Part shown: in pieces, positions 1-10,889 of the stretch
How the letters are laid out: the number at the start of each line of letters is the position of its first letter
Position numbering within the stretch: the stretch's first letter is position 1
NCBI GenBank assembly: GCA_030267565.1
Contig: BRXU01000002.1
Location: 1,860,001-1,924,000, forward strand
Length of the DNA stretch: 64,000 nucleotides
Source: Pleodorina starrii
Lineage: Eukaryota; Chlorophyta; Chlorophyceae; Chlamydomonadales; Volvocaceae
Reading direction: 5' to 3'
Program-made: the position numbers and the translations under genes
The notes under the pieces: model-generated
Told to the model about the DNA's origin: nothing
Database searches by the model: none
Seen by the model: only the letters and a program-made list of their open reading frames with translations

Positions 1-3000
1 CGACGATTTCACCAAGGTACGACACGGGTACAACACACGCGCGTGCGTGCGTGTGTGTGTTTGCTTTCGGAGCCGCTCCGCGCGCGCGAGGGGTGCGTGC
101 AACAGCGTGTGTCCATCCATGCATCGCATCGCATCCCTCGGCAATGCTGACGTGTGCCATGTGCATCACCAACGCAGCGGCGTTTCCAGGAATGAAGAAC
201 GGCATCGCATACCGTAGCGCGCTGTGTGTGGTACGGCGTCAAAATGTACGACGTCGAAATGCGGTACACACGTGCCGCTCGCGCTGCCGGCCCATGCGCA
301 GGTTGCGTCCTGGCTGGCTGCCATCCTCCGACCCACCGATGAGGGCACCGCGCCGTCTAATGCGGAGGCGGTGTCGCTGCTGGCGGACTTTTGCTCGGGA
401 CTGCTGCACCCGGGGCTGCCAGCGGCGCCGCTCGTGGAGGCGATGCGCTCTGTTTGGACCCTCATCCCCCACTACCACGTGAGATGAGGGGGCGACACTG
501 ACCTGACCTGTCCTGCCTGACCGCACCGCACCGCACCGCACCGCACCGCACCGCACCGCACCGCACCGCACCGCACCGCACCGCACCGCACCGCACCGCA
601 CCGCACCGCACCTGCCCGTTCACACAACCCTAAACTCATCCAAACAACCACCTTGGCCGCACACACACACCGGTACAGGAGACGGGGCTGTACGGTCTGA
701 GCAGTGCAGACGCGCGGCGGGTGCTGATGGCGGCGGGGGCGACCTCCCTGGAGGGCAAACTGCAAGACGACGAGGTGCTCTTCAAAAAGTACGGAAGGAA
801 GCGCGCCGTGTTCGATGTCGTACATTGTACCACGCCGTACCGCACCGTATGTTGTACCATTCAAACGAACATGATTCCATCGTAATTGTGCCTGCTGCCC
901 GCTGCCCGCCTGCGGCTCGGTCCCGCTCGGAAGTGGACAGTTCCGTGCACCGGTATGCTTTTTTTTGTAGTTCTGTGCGTGTGTGCTTGTATGTGTGACC
1001 CAAACTCGAAAAACTAGTTACACCGCTGTGGGGTATTGGGTTGCCGTCACCGCGTGCCTTCCACGCCCCGACCCTCACCCCGCCGCCCCGCCCCCGCCCC
1101 CGCCCGCCCCCGCCCCCGCCGCAGCGATGAGGGGGAGCCCACGGAGCTGCTGCAGTACCAGCTTTCGGAGTTTCCGGACGAGTTCCGGAACCTGCTGGAG
1201 CGCTGCCGTACGCTCGTACCGCTGGGCAAGGACGACCCGCCGTACGTCCTGGTGAGAGGACGGCACAGACGGGGAGGCAGCAGCGGGGCGTCCCCATTCG
1301 AGCGACCCTGCCGTGCGTCCTCCTGTCTTGTCCTTCCGCCCTCCTCTGCACTCCTTCTAACTAACCCTAAAACCCTAAAACCTTCACCCTAAAAAACCCT
1401 CCGGCCTACGTTCCTGGAGTGTCACCCGTCTCTACCCCCTCGCCGTGCCATTCCTGCCGCCCTGTCGCACCTTCGCCCGCCATCCCCCGCCGCCGCCGCC
1501 CCCCACCCGCCTCTCTCCCACCCGCAGGAGGACTTTCTGCCGGGCGGGCGGCTTTACGCCCACCGGGTGCAGCTGCTGCTGTGGGCTTCGTGCCGCGGCC
1601 AGGTGCTCGCTCGTACTGTGGACGGAATGTGCATGTACCGTTTGGCATTGGCCATGCAGGCCATACACGACGCCCTGACGGAGGGCGGCGCAGCAGGCCA
1701 CGGCCCGCCTCGGCAGCAGCAGCAGCCGAGCAGGCCGCAGGCCCAGGGCGGTGCCGGTGGTGCCGGTGCCGGTGCCGGGGAGGGCAGCTCGGGCAGGCTC
1801 AAGCTTAGCGTTCCGCAGCGAATGCAGGTGCTGGGAATCCTCAAGGTACGTAGGCGTGCGCCTGGATGGATGCCGCATATCCCTTCGCACCGTACTCATT
1901 TCCGTACTTGTCGTACATGTCGTACCCCTCCATCTTTGCTACCATGAACCCAAGAGCTCGACGGGTTTGGCTGCGCCGCGCGGGTCGAGTGCGCCGCGTT
2001 TCCGCCAGGCGGCCCTCATCGAACCCCCCAGAAGCTCCTCAAAGCCTTGGAACCCACGTCCTGCATGCCATGACCCCACACATACGTTGCCTTGCTCGTC
2101 CTCTTCCTCTTCCCCTTCCTCACCCTCCCCCCCCCCTTCCCCTTCCCCCCCCCCTCCCCCGCTCCCCCCGCGTTGCCAACAGGACGACAGCCTCCCCGTT
2201 GAGGAGCTGGTGGCTCAGCTGGTGGATGTGGTTCCGGAGCTGGAGTCCCTACTGGAGCGAAAGTACGGCCTTGTCGTATCGAGCCAGGTCTATTCCAAGA
2301 TGGCGGCCTCGCGCTCTCTGGCCGACCGCTGGCGGGCTCACAGCGTTGCGCTGCTGGCTACCCGCTACAGAGCCATGCGGGTGGCGTACCTGGAGCAGGT
2401 TGGTTGGTTGGTTAAGCCGTTTGTTCGTTGTTTGTGGTTGATGGTTGACGGTTAACGGTTGGGAAGTCGGTCGCCGGTATATCAAGTAGTGTTTGTACTG
2501 TATTTGTTTCCAGCAAGTTGAAGCGCTCGACTGTCGATGCACTCCTTGGCGGCCCAGTCGTTGATCATCTTGCTCTAGCAAGACGTACTTGCTTGCTGCC
2601 GACCCACCCGTACTGCAGGATGGGGAGCCAATCACGCTCTTCAAGGCGCCCAACTTTGCGTACCGTGTCGTACATCAGGCTAGCGTGCTCGTACGGGCGA
2701 TTCCCCTGGAGCGCGAGGTCGAGGCCCGCCGCAAGGCCCGCGCCGCCAAGCGCGAAGCCGCCAAGGCCGCCGCTGATGCTGCCGCCACGGCGGCAGCTGC
2801 GGCCGCTGACTTCCCCTCGCCCGCCACCACGGCCATGTACGGCAGGGGCCAGGTAACGCCGCCGCCGTCGGTGACGTCGCCAGCCAGTTGGGGTGACGCG
2901 CTCAGCGTTGCGGAGGAGGGTCCCGCTGAGAGCAGCGACGACGACGACGGCGACGGGGAGGAGGGCGAGGACGTCGGGGCTGCGCTGCGGGTGTGGAGGC

Positions 3001-3519
3001 GGCGCTTCCAGTTGAAGCACCTGCGGGCGGCGGAGCTGGAGGTTCTCTACCGGTGGGTGACGACGGTCGGGTCAAGAACTCAAGATTACACCACAAGGGA
3101 CGGGAGGGAGCGGGGGAGCGAGGATGGATGACGGCCCCGTGACGCTGCCCGCCGCCCAGCCCCTCTTCGACAACCACACCGCCCCTGTGCCCGCCATCGC
3201 CCACCTCGCCTCGATCGCTTTCTTCCGTGGTTCGTCTTTCTCACCGCCCCTGGACCCCTGGCCCCCCCGCCCCCCGCGATATCTGCAGGCAGCGGCTGCC
3301 GATCAACTACTACGATCGCCAGGCGGCCGGCGTGGGCGTGATTCTGGGCGAGGGCAAGCCAGAGAATCAAAACAGCGCCGTGCCGTACTGTCCGGGGGTG
3401 CTGCTGCAGACCATCGACATGAACCAGGACAACTCGCTGGCGCAGGTGGGGAGGGCAGCCGCGTTCACGCGCCATTGACTGGGTGTAGCGCACTGCTGCT
3501 GCTACTGCTGCCGCTGCTA

Positions 3520-3550
<31 letters not shown>

Positions 3551-6500
3551 AAACGGCCTGTAGTTGGCTCGACCTGAGTTATGTGTGCATGTGTATGTCG
3601 CGTGTGGTCTTGCCTTGCCCTGTCCTGCACGCTTTGGGGGGAGGACGGCTCTCGTTGGCCCTTTCAGCTGAAAGTCCACTCCCGCCCGCCGAAGGGGGGA
3701 GGGTTAATTTGTGCGAGAAGGCAGGACGGACGCGCGTGCGTACACACACGCACACACGCACAAGCGAGTGCACATTCTCCGGCGCACGGATCTGCTTGCA
3801 AACTCGCTCGCTGTGCGTCCGTCCGTCCGTCCGTCCCTCCCTCGATAGGCCTTCAAGCTGCGCAACACCACGCGGGAGTTTGAGCCGCTGGGCCCAGGTC
3901 CGCAGAAGCAGCAGGTCGCGGTGCTGGGATATCCGGAGTGGATCTTCTCGTACAGGTACGCTCTGAGTACGGCCAGTACGGCATGGCCCGGGACAGGGAC
4001 CCACACCCTCCTACGCCTCGCGCACGCGCCTGATATAATCATTGTGTACCGGTAAACGCCACCACCCCACTCATACCATCCACTATCCCACAACGAGATT
4101 ACCCAACCCCGACCGCAGATGCGGGCTGCTGGCTGATCTGGCGGCGGCTACGGAGCGGGTCTTCGGGTACGCTTGGGGGATGTGGACGCTTGGGGGAGTG
4201 AACGTGTTTTGGGCGTGGCTGTGGCTGCGGTTGTGGGCTGTGGCGCCGGCCTAGGAAAGGAGGGCCGCGGCAGCGAAGAAGCTGAGGCTGCCGTGCAGGA
4301 TGCCGGCCGCGCTGGTGGCTAGCGCGCATATCCTGGACAAGTAAGCCCTGTGCACACGTCCACCCTTGAGCTCATTCTTCTAAGTGGAGTGGCCCTTCGG
4401 CTCCTGTCTGACTGCAGGACCCAGATCCAGCGAGTCATGGCTTTCCCAAGTAAATAAGGGGCGGGCGGGCGGGTGGTGTTCGTGTCGGGATCTGCGGTCC
4501 ACGGGGGGGGTGGGGTGGAGGGGCGCACAAGGGGACATTGACAGCATCCGTGCGGAGATGACCGCAAGTGACAAAGCAAGTGGCAAGGGAAGTGGCCGCT
4601 GGCCACCCACTCACCCACGGGGAAAAGGGGGCGCGTGCGGAGATTTCCCCGGAAGCGGAGGCTGAAGAGTTTGGGCCGCACGAGGCTGGCTAGCGATACT
4701 CACCGGCGGAAAGGCGCGCGGGCAGCGGAGGGGCGACTGCGGATGCGGCTGCGGCGTCCACGCCCGATTGCTGTCGCTGTTGCCAATGCTGTTGCTGCTG
4801 CTGCCTGGCGCCTTTCTCCCAAACCTCAGGTGCCGTGCGCGCCCACTACGGCCACCCGGACCTCTGGAACCGGCTGTTCTCGATGACGCGCGGCGGAGTG
4901 AGCAAGGCCAACGCCGTACAGCACGTGTCAGAGGTGCGTGCGTGCGTTTGACTGTGTGCATGACTGCGTGCGTGCGTTTGACTGGTGTGAGGCCTCGAGG
5001 CCTTTCATTAACGGTGACCACCGCGTATTTCTCTGGCGAAGGGCGTCTTTAACGCGCTTCCGACGCTGTCTGCCTCGCTTCCAATCTTGTCCATCCCCTC
5101 CATGTCTCTCTGTCCCTGTCGCTGTGGTCGGGGATCCCACAGGACGTGTTTGGTGGCTACAACGCACTGAAGCGCGGTGGCCTGTCCAAGTACGTGTCGT
5201 ACATCAGCGTCGGAAAGGGCCGTGACATGGGCCTGGACTCGATTCTGGGCTTCGAAGGCAAGGTACGGCAAGGGTGGTACGGCAAGGGTACTTCGGCACA
5301 CTTTGAAGACCAAGGACTGGCCGTTTGCCCCTCTCCACCGCCTACCCTATGACACGCCTCTAACCAGGATGCCGCCATCCAGCCAGTTTGCATGACATGT
5401 ACAAACACATTACCACTTCCCGCCTCCTCATTCCCGTACTCCTTCCACACACACTCACATGTGTATCCCGGCGAACCGCATCCGCAGATCTCCAAGGGCT
5501 GCGCGGAGCAGCTGATGAGCCGCGACCTGCGCTTCCTGGGCGCCAACACGGACTTCTTCCGCTCCATGTCTCTGTACTTTACGGTGCCCGGTCACTTCAT
5601 CAACACCTGGCTCACCGTGGTGACCATACAGCTGGGCGTGTGGGTGCACCTGCTGCTGCTGCTGGGCGGAGTGGGCAAGGCTGGGAGCAGGTGCGCGTGT
5701 GCGTGCGCGGGTTCATGTGGATGCGTGTGTGTGAGTGGTTATGCGGAGATTGGGGTGGTGAGGGGTGTAGAGGGGCTGTGGTGCGGGGTTGCGGTTGGTT
5801 GGGGTGTGGAGCTAGGGGCTGTGGCGCGGGGGGATCTGACCCGCAGCGGACCAGCTCGGACTGAGGTCCTTTCCTACCTTGATTGGTGTGTGAGATAAAC
5901 CCAAAGATAAAACCCACCGCCCCTTTCCCCCGCCCCCAACTCTCCTGCCCCCGCAGCGTCGCTAGTGCGGTCGGTGCCATTCAGATTCTCCAGCTGGGCA
6001 CCATGCCGCTGCTGGGCTTCCTGTTCAACCTCTGGCTGGAGTCGGGGCTGGGGGTGGCGCTGTCCACCCTGGCTCGGCAGTTCATCGGCGGCGGACTGCT
6101 GTTCCACATCATCAGGTGGGTTGAGGGCTTAGGGCAAACCGCATCATCAGGGTTTGTCTGATGCGGGCGGTTGGGGGTGGACGCTGGAAAAGGTTGTTGC
6201 GCGGAGGGAAGTAGCGAGGCATAGATACTTCGAGTGTGCGTGACGGTTTTGGAGGCACCTGCAGCCGCAGCAGCCGCAGCAGCAGCACCACTCATGCCGC
6301 TGTGTACAACTCGTGCCTGCCCGCAAGTTGCTGGTTCCGTTCCAATCGGCTCCGCTGCCGTACCCATGCCGTATCCATGCCGTACCACGTCCCAGGTCCG
6401 TGACGAGCGCCTTCCACCTGGGTCGCGCTGTGCTGTTCGGCGGCGCCAGCTATGTCGCCACGGGCCGCGGCTTCAGCCTCCGCCGCAAAACCTTTACGCA

Positions 6501-9135
6501 GGTCAGTGGGACAGACAGACCCGTGAGTCTTTGCTGCGGTTGAGTCAGTGAGTCAGATCGTGGTCAGATCGCCGAAGAGTGTGGGGTCGGTCCGGTCGGG
6601 TCAGGCGGTGAAAGCCGGCCGCGTTGGCAGGCGGGCGGGCGAGGGTTGCATCCCATTCTTGTATATCAATCATGCACCCACACACGAGCCTGCGTCGCCT
6701 GCACCCACATCGATCTCGTGCGGGGATCGGTCGCCACGCGGCCCACCACGGATTCTACCAACCACCACTACCACCAACACAACAACACCCTCGCCCACCA
6801 CCCATCACCGCCACCCCCATTCCGCAGGTTTACTGCAACTACGGCCGCAGCCACCTGTACCTGGGCGCCGACATTCTGATGATGGTGGTGCTCATCTTGG
6901 TGGTGGGAAACAACGGCGGCAACAGCGTGCCGGTGCCTGTGGCGGCGCTGTGGAGTCCGCTGCTGGTGGCGGCGTCACTGCTGGCGGGGCCCTTTTGGTT
7001 CACACCATACTTTTTTAGACTCAATCAGGTGTGTATGGTGCGTTTATTTTGTTTGTGCGTGTTTGCGTTCGTTGTGTTTGTTGTTTGTGTGGGGGGCAGG
7101 AGGGAGGGGGGAGTACCGTAATAGATGTGAAGCTGCGCACACACAGACATACACACACAAACACACACGCACACACACGCCCATGCAGGTCCTGCGCGAC
7201 GCGCGCGAGTTCCGCGGCTGGATGTCCTCGGGCAGCGCCGCGCGCGGAATGGCGGAGAGCTGGCACGAGTGGAACGCCGGCCAGCTCGCGACGCTGCGCG
7301 ACGATGCCGGCACCCAGGTGGCTCGGTACCGGCTCTGGAGCACGCTGACGCTCGTGGCGCCGCGCGCCGCCATTGCAACCCTATCGGCCGTGACGGCCGC
7401 GCGCTTCGAGACGCCGGGCATGCCGGATCTGCTGTGGGTGCTGGGCGGCAGCTGCGCCTTCTGGATGCTGTCGGCGGCGCTGTCGGCGACGCGGCAGTCG
7501 TACCTGAAGTCGGGCCTGGCGGTGCGGTGGCGCTGGGCCAAGGGCCTGGTCCAGGTGACGACGCTGGGCGCTCTGGTGGCGGTGGCGGTGGTGTGCCTGT
7601 TCATGGACAAGAAGGGGCTCAGGTGCGTGGGTGCGTGGCTCGATGGTGGGTGGACCCGTGGGTCGGTGGTGCGGGTCCTTGCGTGCCTCTGTCAGGCGGC
7701 CTGCGGTTTTTGGCGTGTTTGGCGCTGAGGTGGTGGGGGAAGGGGGCGCTAAAAATCTTGGACCTGGAGGTTGGCTGGAAAGGGGGGCTGACGCAATGGA
7801 GCCATCTTACGTAGCGATCAGCCCGGACTGCGGCCGGCCTGAGCTCGTGGCTGGGCCCTGACCTTCCCTTTCCAAAGTACAAGTCCATCGGCGCACCTAG
7901 GCAACCATCATGAGGGGTCGTTGCCGCCGCCGCGCGTCTCCTGCTGCTGCTGCAGGCTCTCTGGAGTGCTCATTACGCTCTACGCCAACTACTCGGTCGC
8001 GTCGCTGCTGGTGTGCGTGTTGGTGGTGTGGATGCCGAAGACGATGCTGGCTCGCTCCCTCTCCAACCAGGCGTACCGCCACGCGGATGCCGTACTCGGT
8101 ACGGCGCTCTCTGCCGTACTGATCGTGATCGTGATCATCGGGGAGATCGGACTCATCATGGTGGACAAGGTTCAGACGCTCGTCCAATTCAACGACCGGT
8201 ACAGCCACACGCAGGCGGCGAGGCGGTACGGCGGCGACGACGACGTCGCACCGGGCGGCGGCGGCGGCGGCGGCGGCCTGACGGCCGCCGTGCGGCGGCG
8301 GCTCCCCAGCCAGGTGTTGATGATGGCGCCGCCGCTGAGCCCTCGCGCCGGCGGCGGCGACGGCGGCGGCGCCGTCAGCCGTCGGCCCACCAGCGGGGAC
8401 GTTCCCACCCAGCCAGGGGACTCCAAGCCGCCGCCGGTCACGCAGGGCTGGGTCAGTCCGCGCTTCCGCGACGGCGGCGGCGCGAGCCTCTTCGCCTCCT
8501 TCACAGCCGGCAACGCGCACCGATCTGCCTCCGACACGCAAGGGTCAGTATCCCCCGTCCCACGCGCCGCCTCCCCGTCGACAAACGGGGGTGCCGCCGC
8601 CGCACCGCCCTCGGCCCTGGAGCCCGAGGTGCAGCGGCGCGCCGCCGTGCCGTCCCCGCCGGCGGCTGCGGCGACGGCAATGACCACCAGCGGCACAGGC
8701 AGCGGCGGCGGTGCCGCTTCCGCCCTGACGACCGCCACGGCGTCCCCGTTCCCCTCCTGGAGCAGCAGCACGCCGGGCACAGCCCCGAGGTACAGCGCGA
8801 TGCCGGGGACAGCCGGCGGTGGCAGAGGCGGCGGCGCCGCCGCTGCGGCGCTGCTGGCGTCAAATGGAGTCCAGCTGTCGCGCTCCGTTGACGCCACGTC
8901 ACAGAGCAACTCGCCGTCGGCGTCGACGTCGTCCCCATCCTCATCTGGTGCCGCCGGGACAGCGTCAAAGCACTCGCGTAACCGACTGCCGCCGGTGGAG
9001 GAATGGCGCCGGGTTGCGGCGGCCGCGATGGCGGCCGGCGTGTCACGCGCCGCCAGGCGACAGCCTCCACCGCCGCCGGATGAGCCCTCGATACCGCTGC
9101 TTGATCTGCAGCAAGGACAGCAGCAACAGCAGTAG
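1..9135 (+). CDS. 1,3-beta-glucan (callose) synthase, GT48/FKS family, 3' part (5' end outside window)
   Basis: Membrane enzyme making 1,3-beta-glucan from UDP-glucose. Proposed exons: 1-16 (partial), 302-478, 679-788, 1125-1251, 1528-1845, 2183-2398, 2619-3052, 3289-3445, 3849-3955, 4119-4166, 4299-4340, 4418-4449, 4830-4933, 5143-5262, 5488-5690, 5957-6115, 6396-6501, 6828-7028, 7189-7622, 7956-9135; about 1429 residues, all phases agree. Family blocks appear in order: RGQVLARTVDGMCMYR (exon at 1528), GEGKPENQN and LQTIDMNQDN (3289), HYGHPDLWNRLFSMTRGG (4830), VGKGRDMGLDSILGFE (5143), SRDLRFLGANTDFFRSMS (5488). Hydrophobic membrane segments follow from 5590 to about 8170. The last exon then encodes a Gly/Ala/Ser/Pro-rich tail of about 320 residues ending in poly-Gln. 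The exon at 2619 carries an Ala/Lys- and Asp/Glu-rich insertion. Least certain are the 1-16 exon and the exon at 4299, whose acceptor could instead be at 4255. Family assignment is firm. Confidence 0.93.
521..610. repeat. (CCGCA)n microsatellite, about 18 units
   Basis: Uninterrupted pentanucleotide tandem repeat inside the glucan synthase intron between the exons at 302 and 679. It creates long spurious reading frames on both strands. Confidence 0.97.
1365..1394. repeat. Interstitial telomere-like repeat (CCCTAAAA units)
   Basis: Two adjacent CCCTAAAA units (1365-1380) and a third at 1387-1394 in an intron. CCCTAAAA is the complement of the TTTTAGGG telomere repeat known from Chlamydomonas reinhardtii. 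Confidence 0.75.
2098..2172 (+). repeat. Long C/T polypyrimidine tract before a 3' splice site
   Basis: About 75 bases that are almost only C and T, just upstream of the CAACAG acceptor at 2182. It is low-complexity intron sequence. Confidence 0.8.
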
Positions 9136-9364
9136 CAGCACCTGCCGTCACTTGCTGGGCTGCTTGGTGCGATTGGTTCATCTGGCCACTGGGACAGGCC
9201 GGCGGTGTCGAAGGGAGGAAATTGGTGTGCCGTACATGGTTGGCATGTGCGTGCGACCACGGAGGCGATCCAACAATGTGCGTGATGGATAAGTTTATCT
9301 TTCTGGGCTGAGCTGCACTTCCAATACAGTATGCGTTTGCGTGTGTTTGTTGTGTGCATGGGCA

Positions 9365-9460
9365 TGACGTGATCATTGCATGACGTAATCATCGCATGAC
9401 GTAATCATCGCAGGACGTGATCATTGCAGGACGTGATCATTGCAGGACGTGATCATCGCA
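9365..9460. repeat. Six tandem copies of a 16-bp unit containing TGATCA/TAATCA
   Basis: Units begin at 9365, 9381, 9397, 9413, 9429 and 9445. Each reads (T/G)GACGT(G/A)ATCAT(T/C)GCA. Four of the units (1, 4, 5 and 6) contain the palindrome TGATCA, and the first three contain TGACGT. The array lies 230 bases after the glucan synthase stop codon, presumably in the 3' UTR. Confidence 0.95.
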
Positions 9461-10049
9461 GGAGCGCGTTGCCGTTTACAAAGTGATCGGCAGGTGAATC
9501 CCCCGCTGTGGTATTTTCCCGCCAGTTGGGACAGAAAGGTCGTGTTCGAATTCAACAATGCGAGGTAGCCAGACACTTGAACAGTTGAGAAGCAGACGTG
9601 GGGCAAGTATGGGATGGTTATCATTTGTGCTGAAGTGTGAATGCAGGGATGCATGGCGTGGCAGGTTGCTCGGCGATTGCTTGGGCAAATTGCCTAAATG
9701 ATTTCCGTTCACCGAAATCTTGTTGCGGTACGCTCGTGCTGTAGGTTGCCTCGCTTTGCTGCCCGCCCCGTTCGTAGTGGTGTCGCAGGCAAATGGATCT
9801 TTGATGCCTAGCGATGCTGATTCTGCAGTGTGGGAAGGCTCGGCGTCGTAACCCGGTTGAAGTACCGGTACTACTACCAATCCTGTTGCGGGGGTTATTT
9901 TTTGGTGTTGAGTTGCAGCTGGTTGTTGTTGGATCGAAAGATAATAACCAATTTGGTCAAAATAATCAATGTGTTCAAAATAACCCTGTGAGCCGTAAGG
10001 TATTTATATAACTCCTGTTGTTTTGTTAAGAGAGGCAGCTTATGGTCAA

Positions 10050-10060
10050 TGTAATTTACA
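10050..10060. terminator. TGTAATTTACA, putative bidirectional poly(A) signal
   Basis: TGTAA, the usual green algal poly(A) signal, is the first on the + strand after the glucan synthase stop. The same 11 bases also contain TGTAA on the - strand, facing the convergent MYND-CS gene. Use of either is inferred. Confidence 0.5.
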
Positions 10061-10470
10061 CACTGGACAATTGGCCGGTTGCCTCTCCCCTCACTCCGGC
10101 AGAAATGCCAGGCAAACTCCACCATGCGTTGCAAGGACACGAAACCCATCCCGCTGCCTCCACACGCGCGTGGGACCTGCTCGGGCCTGGCGACGGGATG
10201 GAGGCGGGGGTACTAGCCCTGGCAGAAGGGCTAACTCAAAAGATCAAACAACAACGACAGATTGTTTCCAGACGGACGGCAGCTGCCCCAGAAGAGGCGC
10301 AGCCTTCGGCTGCAAGCCGTATCCCGTACGGCAACTAAACCGTTTACAACAATCGTCGTTAGAACCAGACTTCTCTGCCACTCCTTCGTCACTGCTGGAT
10401 AAGTCGACGTATCGTGCATGCCGTCCCGCCCCGTCCCCCGTCGTGACGCGTTGTGTTTTTGTCGAGAGCG

Positions 10471-10475
10471 TTACA
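10471..10475 (-). terminator. TGTAA poly(A) signal, MYND-CS gene
   Basis: TGTAA on the - strand (TTACA on +), about 415 bases after the stop codon at 10890. It is the first such signal downstream. Confidence 0.55.
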
Positions 10476-10889
10476 GTACACTCCAAACCCCTCGTCAGAA
10501 GGGTAGACCCTCTGGCGCTTTGGTCTGTGGGAAAAGCCTCGACGGCAAATCTCCCGGAGGAAGTTCGGAGACGCGGCGTCCCTACGTCCCTAGAGCAGCA
10601 CCAACCGTACGACATGTCCATCACACACCGACGCCGCAGTCCACCTGCCCCTCGCAAGTACACCAAGACGCATCCTATCACACGCGCGCCGCGCACCGCG
10701 GCGCCCGGCGCTGCTTCACGTCCCCACAAGAAATCCCCGGACCAGCAAATTCCAGGGGCTGGATAGGATGCGCCGTACATTCCGTTGCCGTCGTTGTGGT
10801 TTCAACAGTGCGCTCCACACCATCACAAATGGCCGCCGGGATGACTGACGATTGGTCACACAACATCAGCAGCCTTGCAGGTGCTCCCT

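Larger units (their letters stand above)
9136..10889. other. Intergenic: 3' flanks of two convergent genes
   Basis: No convincing coding sequence. This stretch holds the 3' UTR of the glucan synthase gene with a six-copy 16-bp tandem repeat, a near-palindromic TGTAA element at 10050-10060, and the 3' UTR of the MYND-CS gene on the other strand. Composition is more AT-rich from about 9880 to 10060. Confidence 0.7.

Noticed and set aside
521..610. CCGCA repeat considered as a minisatellite gene or CRISPR-like array
   Set aside because: It is a plain pentanucleotide microsatellite without spacers, inside an intron.
8172..9392. 406-residue antisense frame opposite the glucan synthase tail
   Set aside because: It mirrors the Gly/Ala-rich coding strand; GC-rich third positions keep the antisense frame open.
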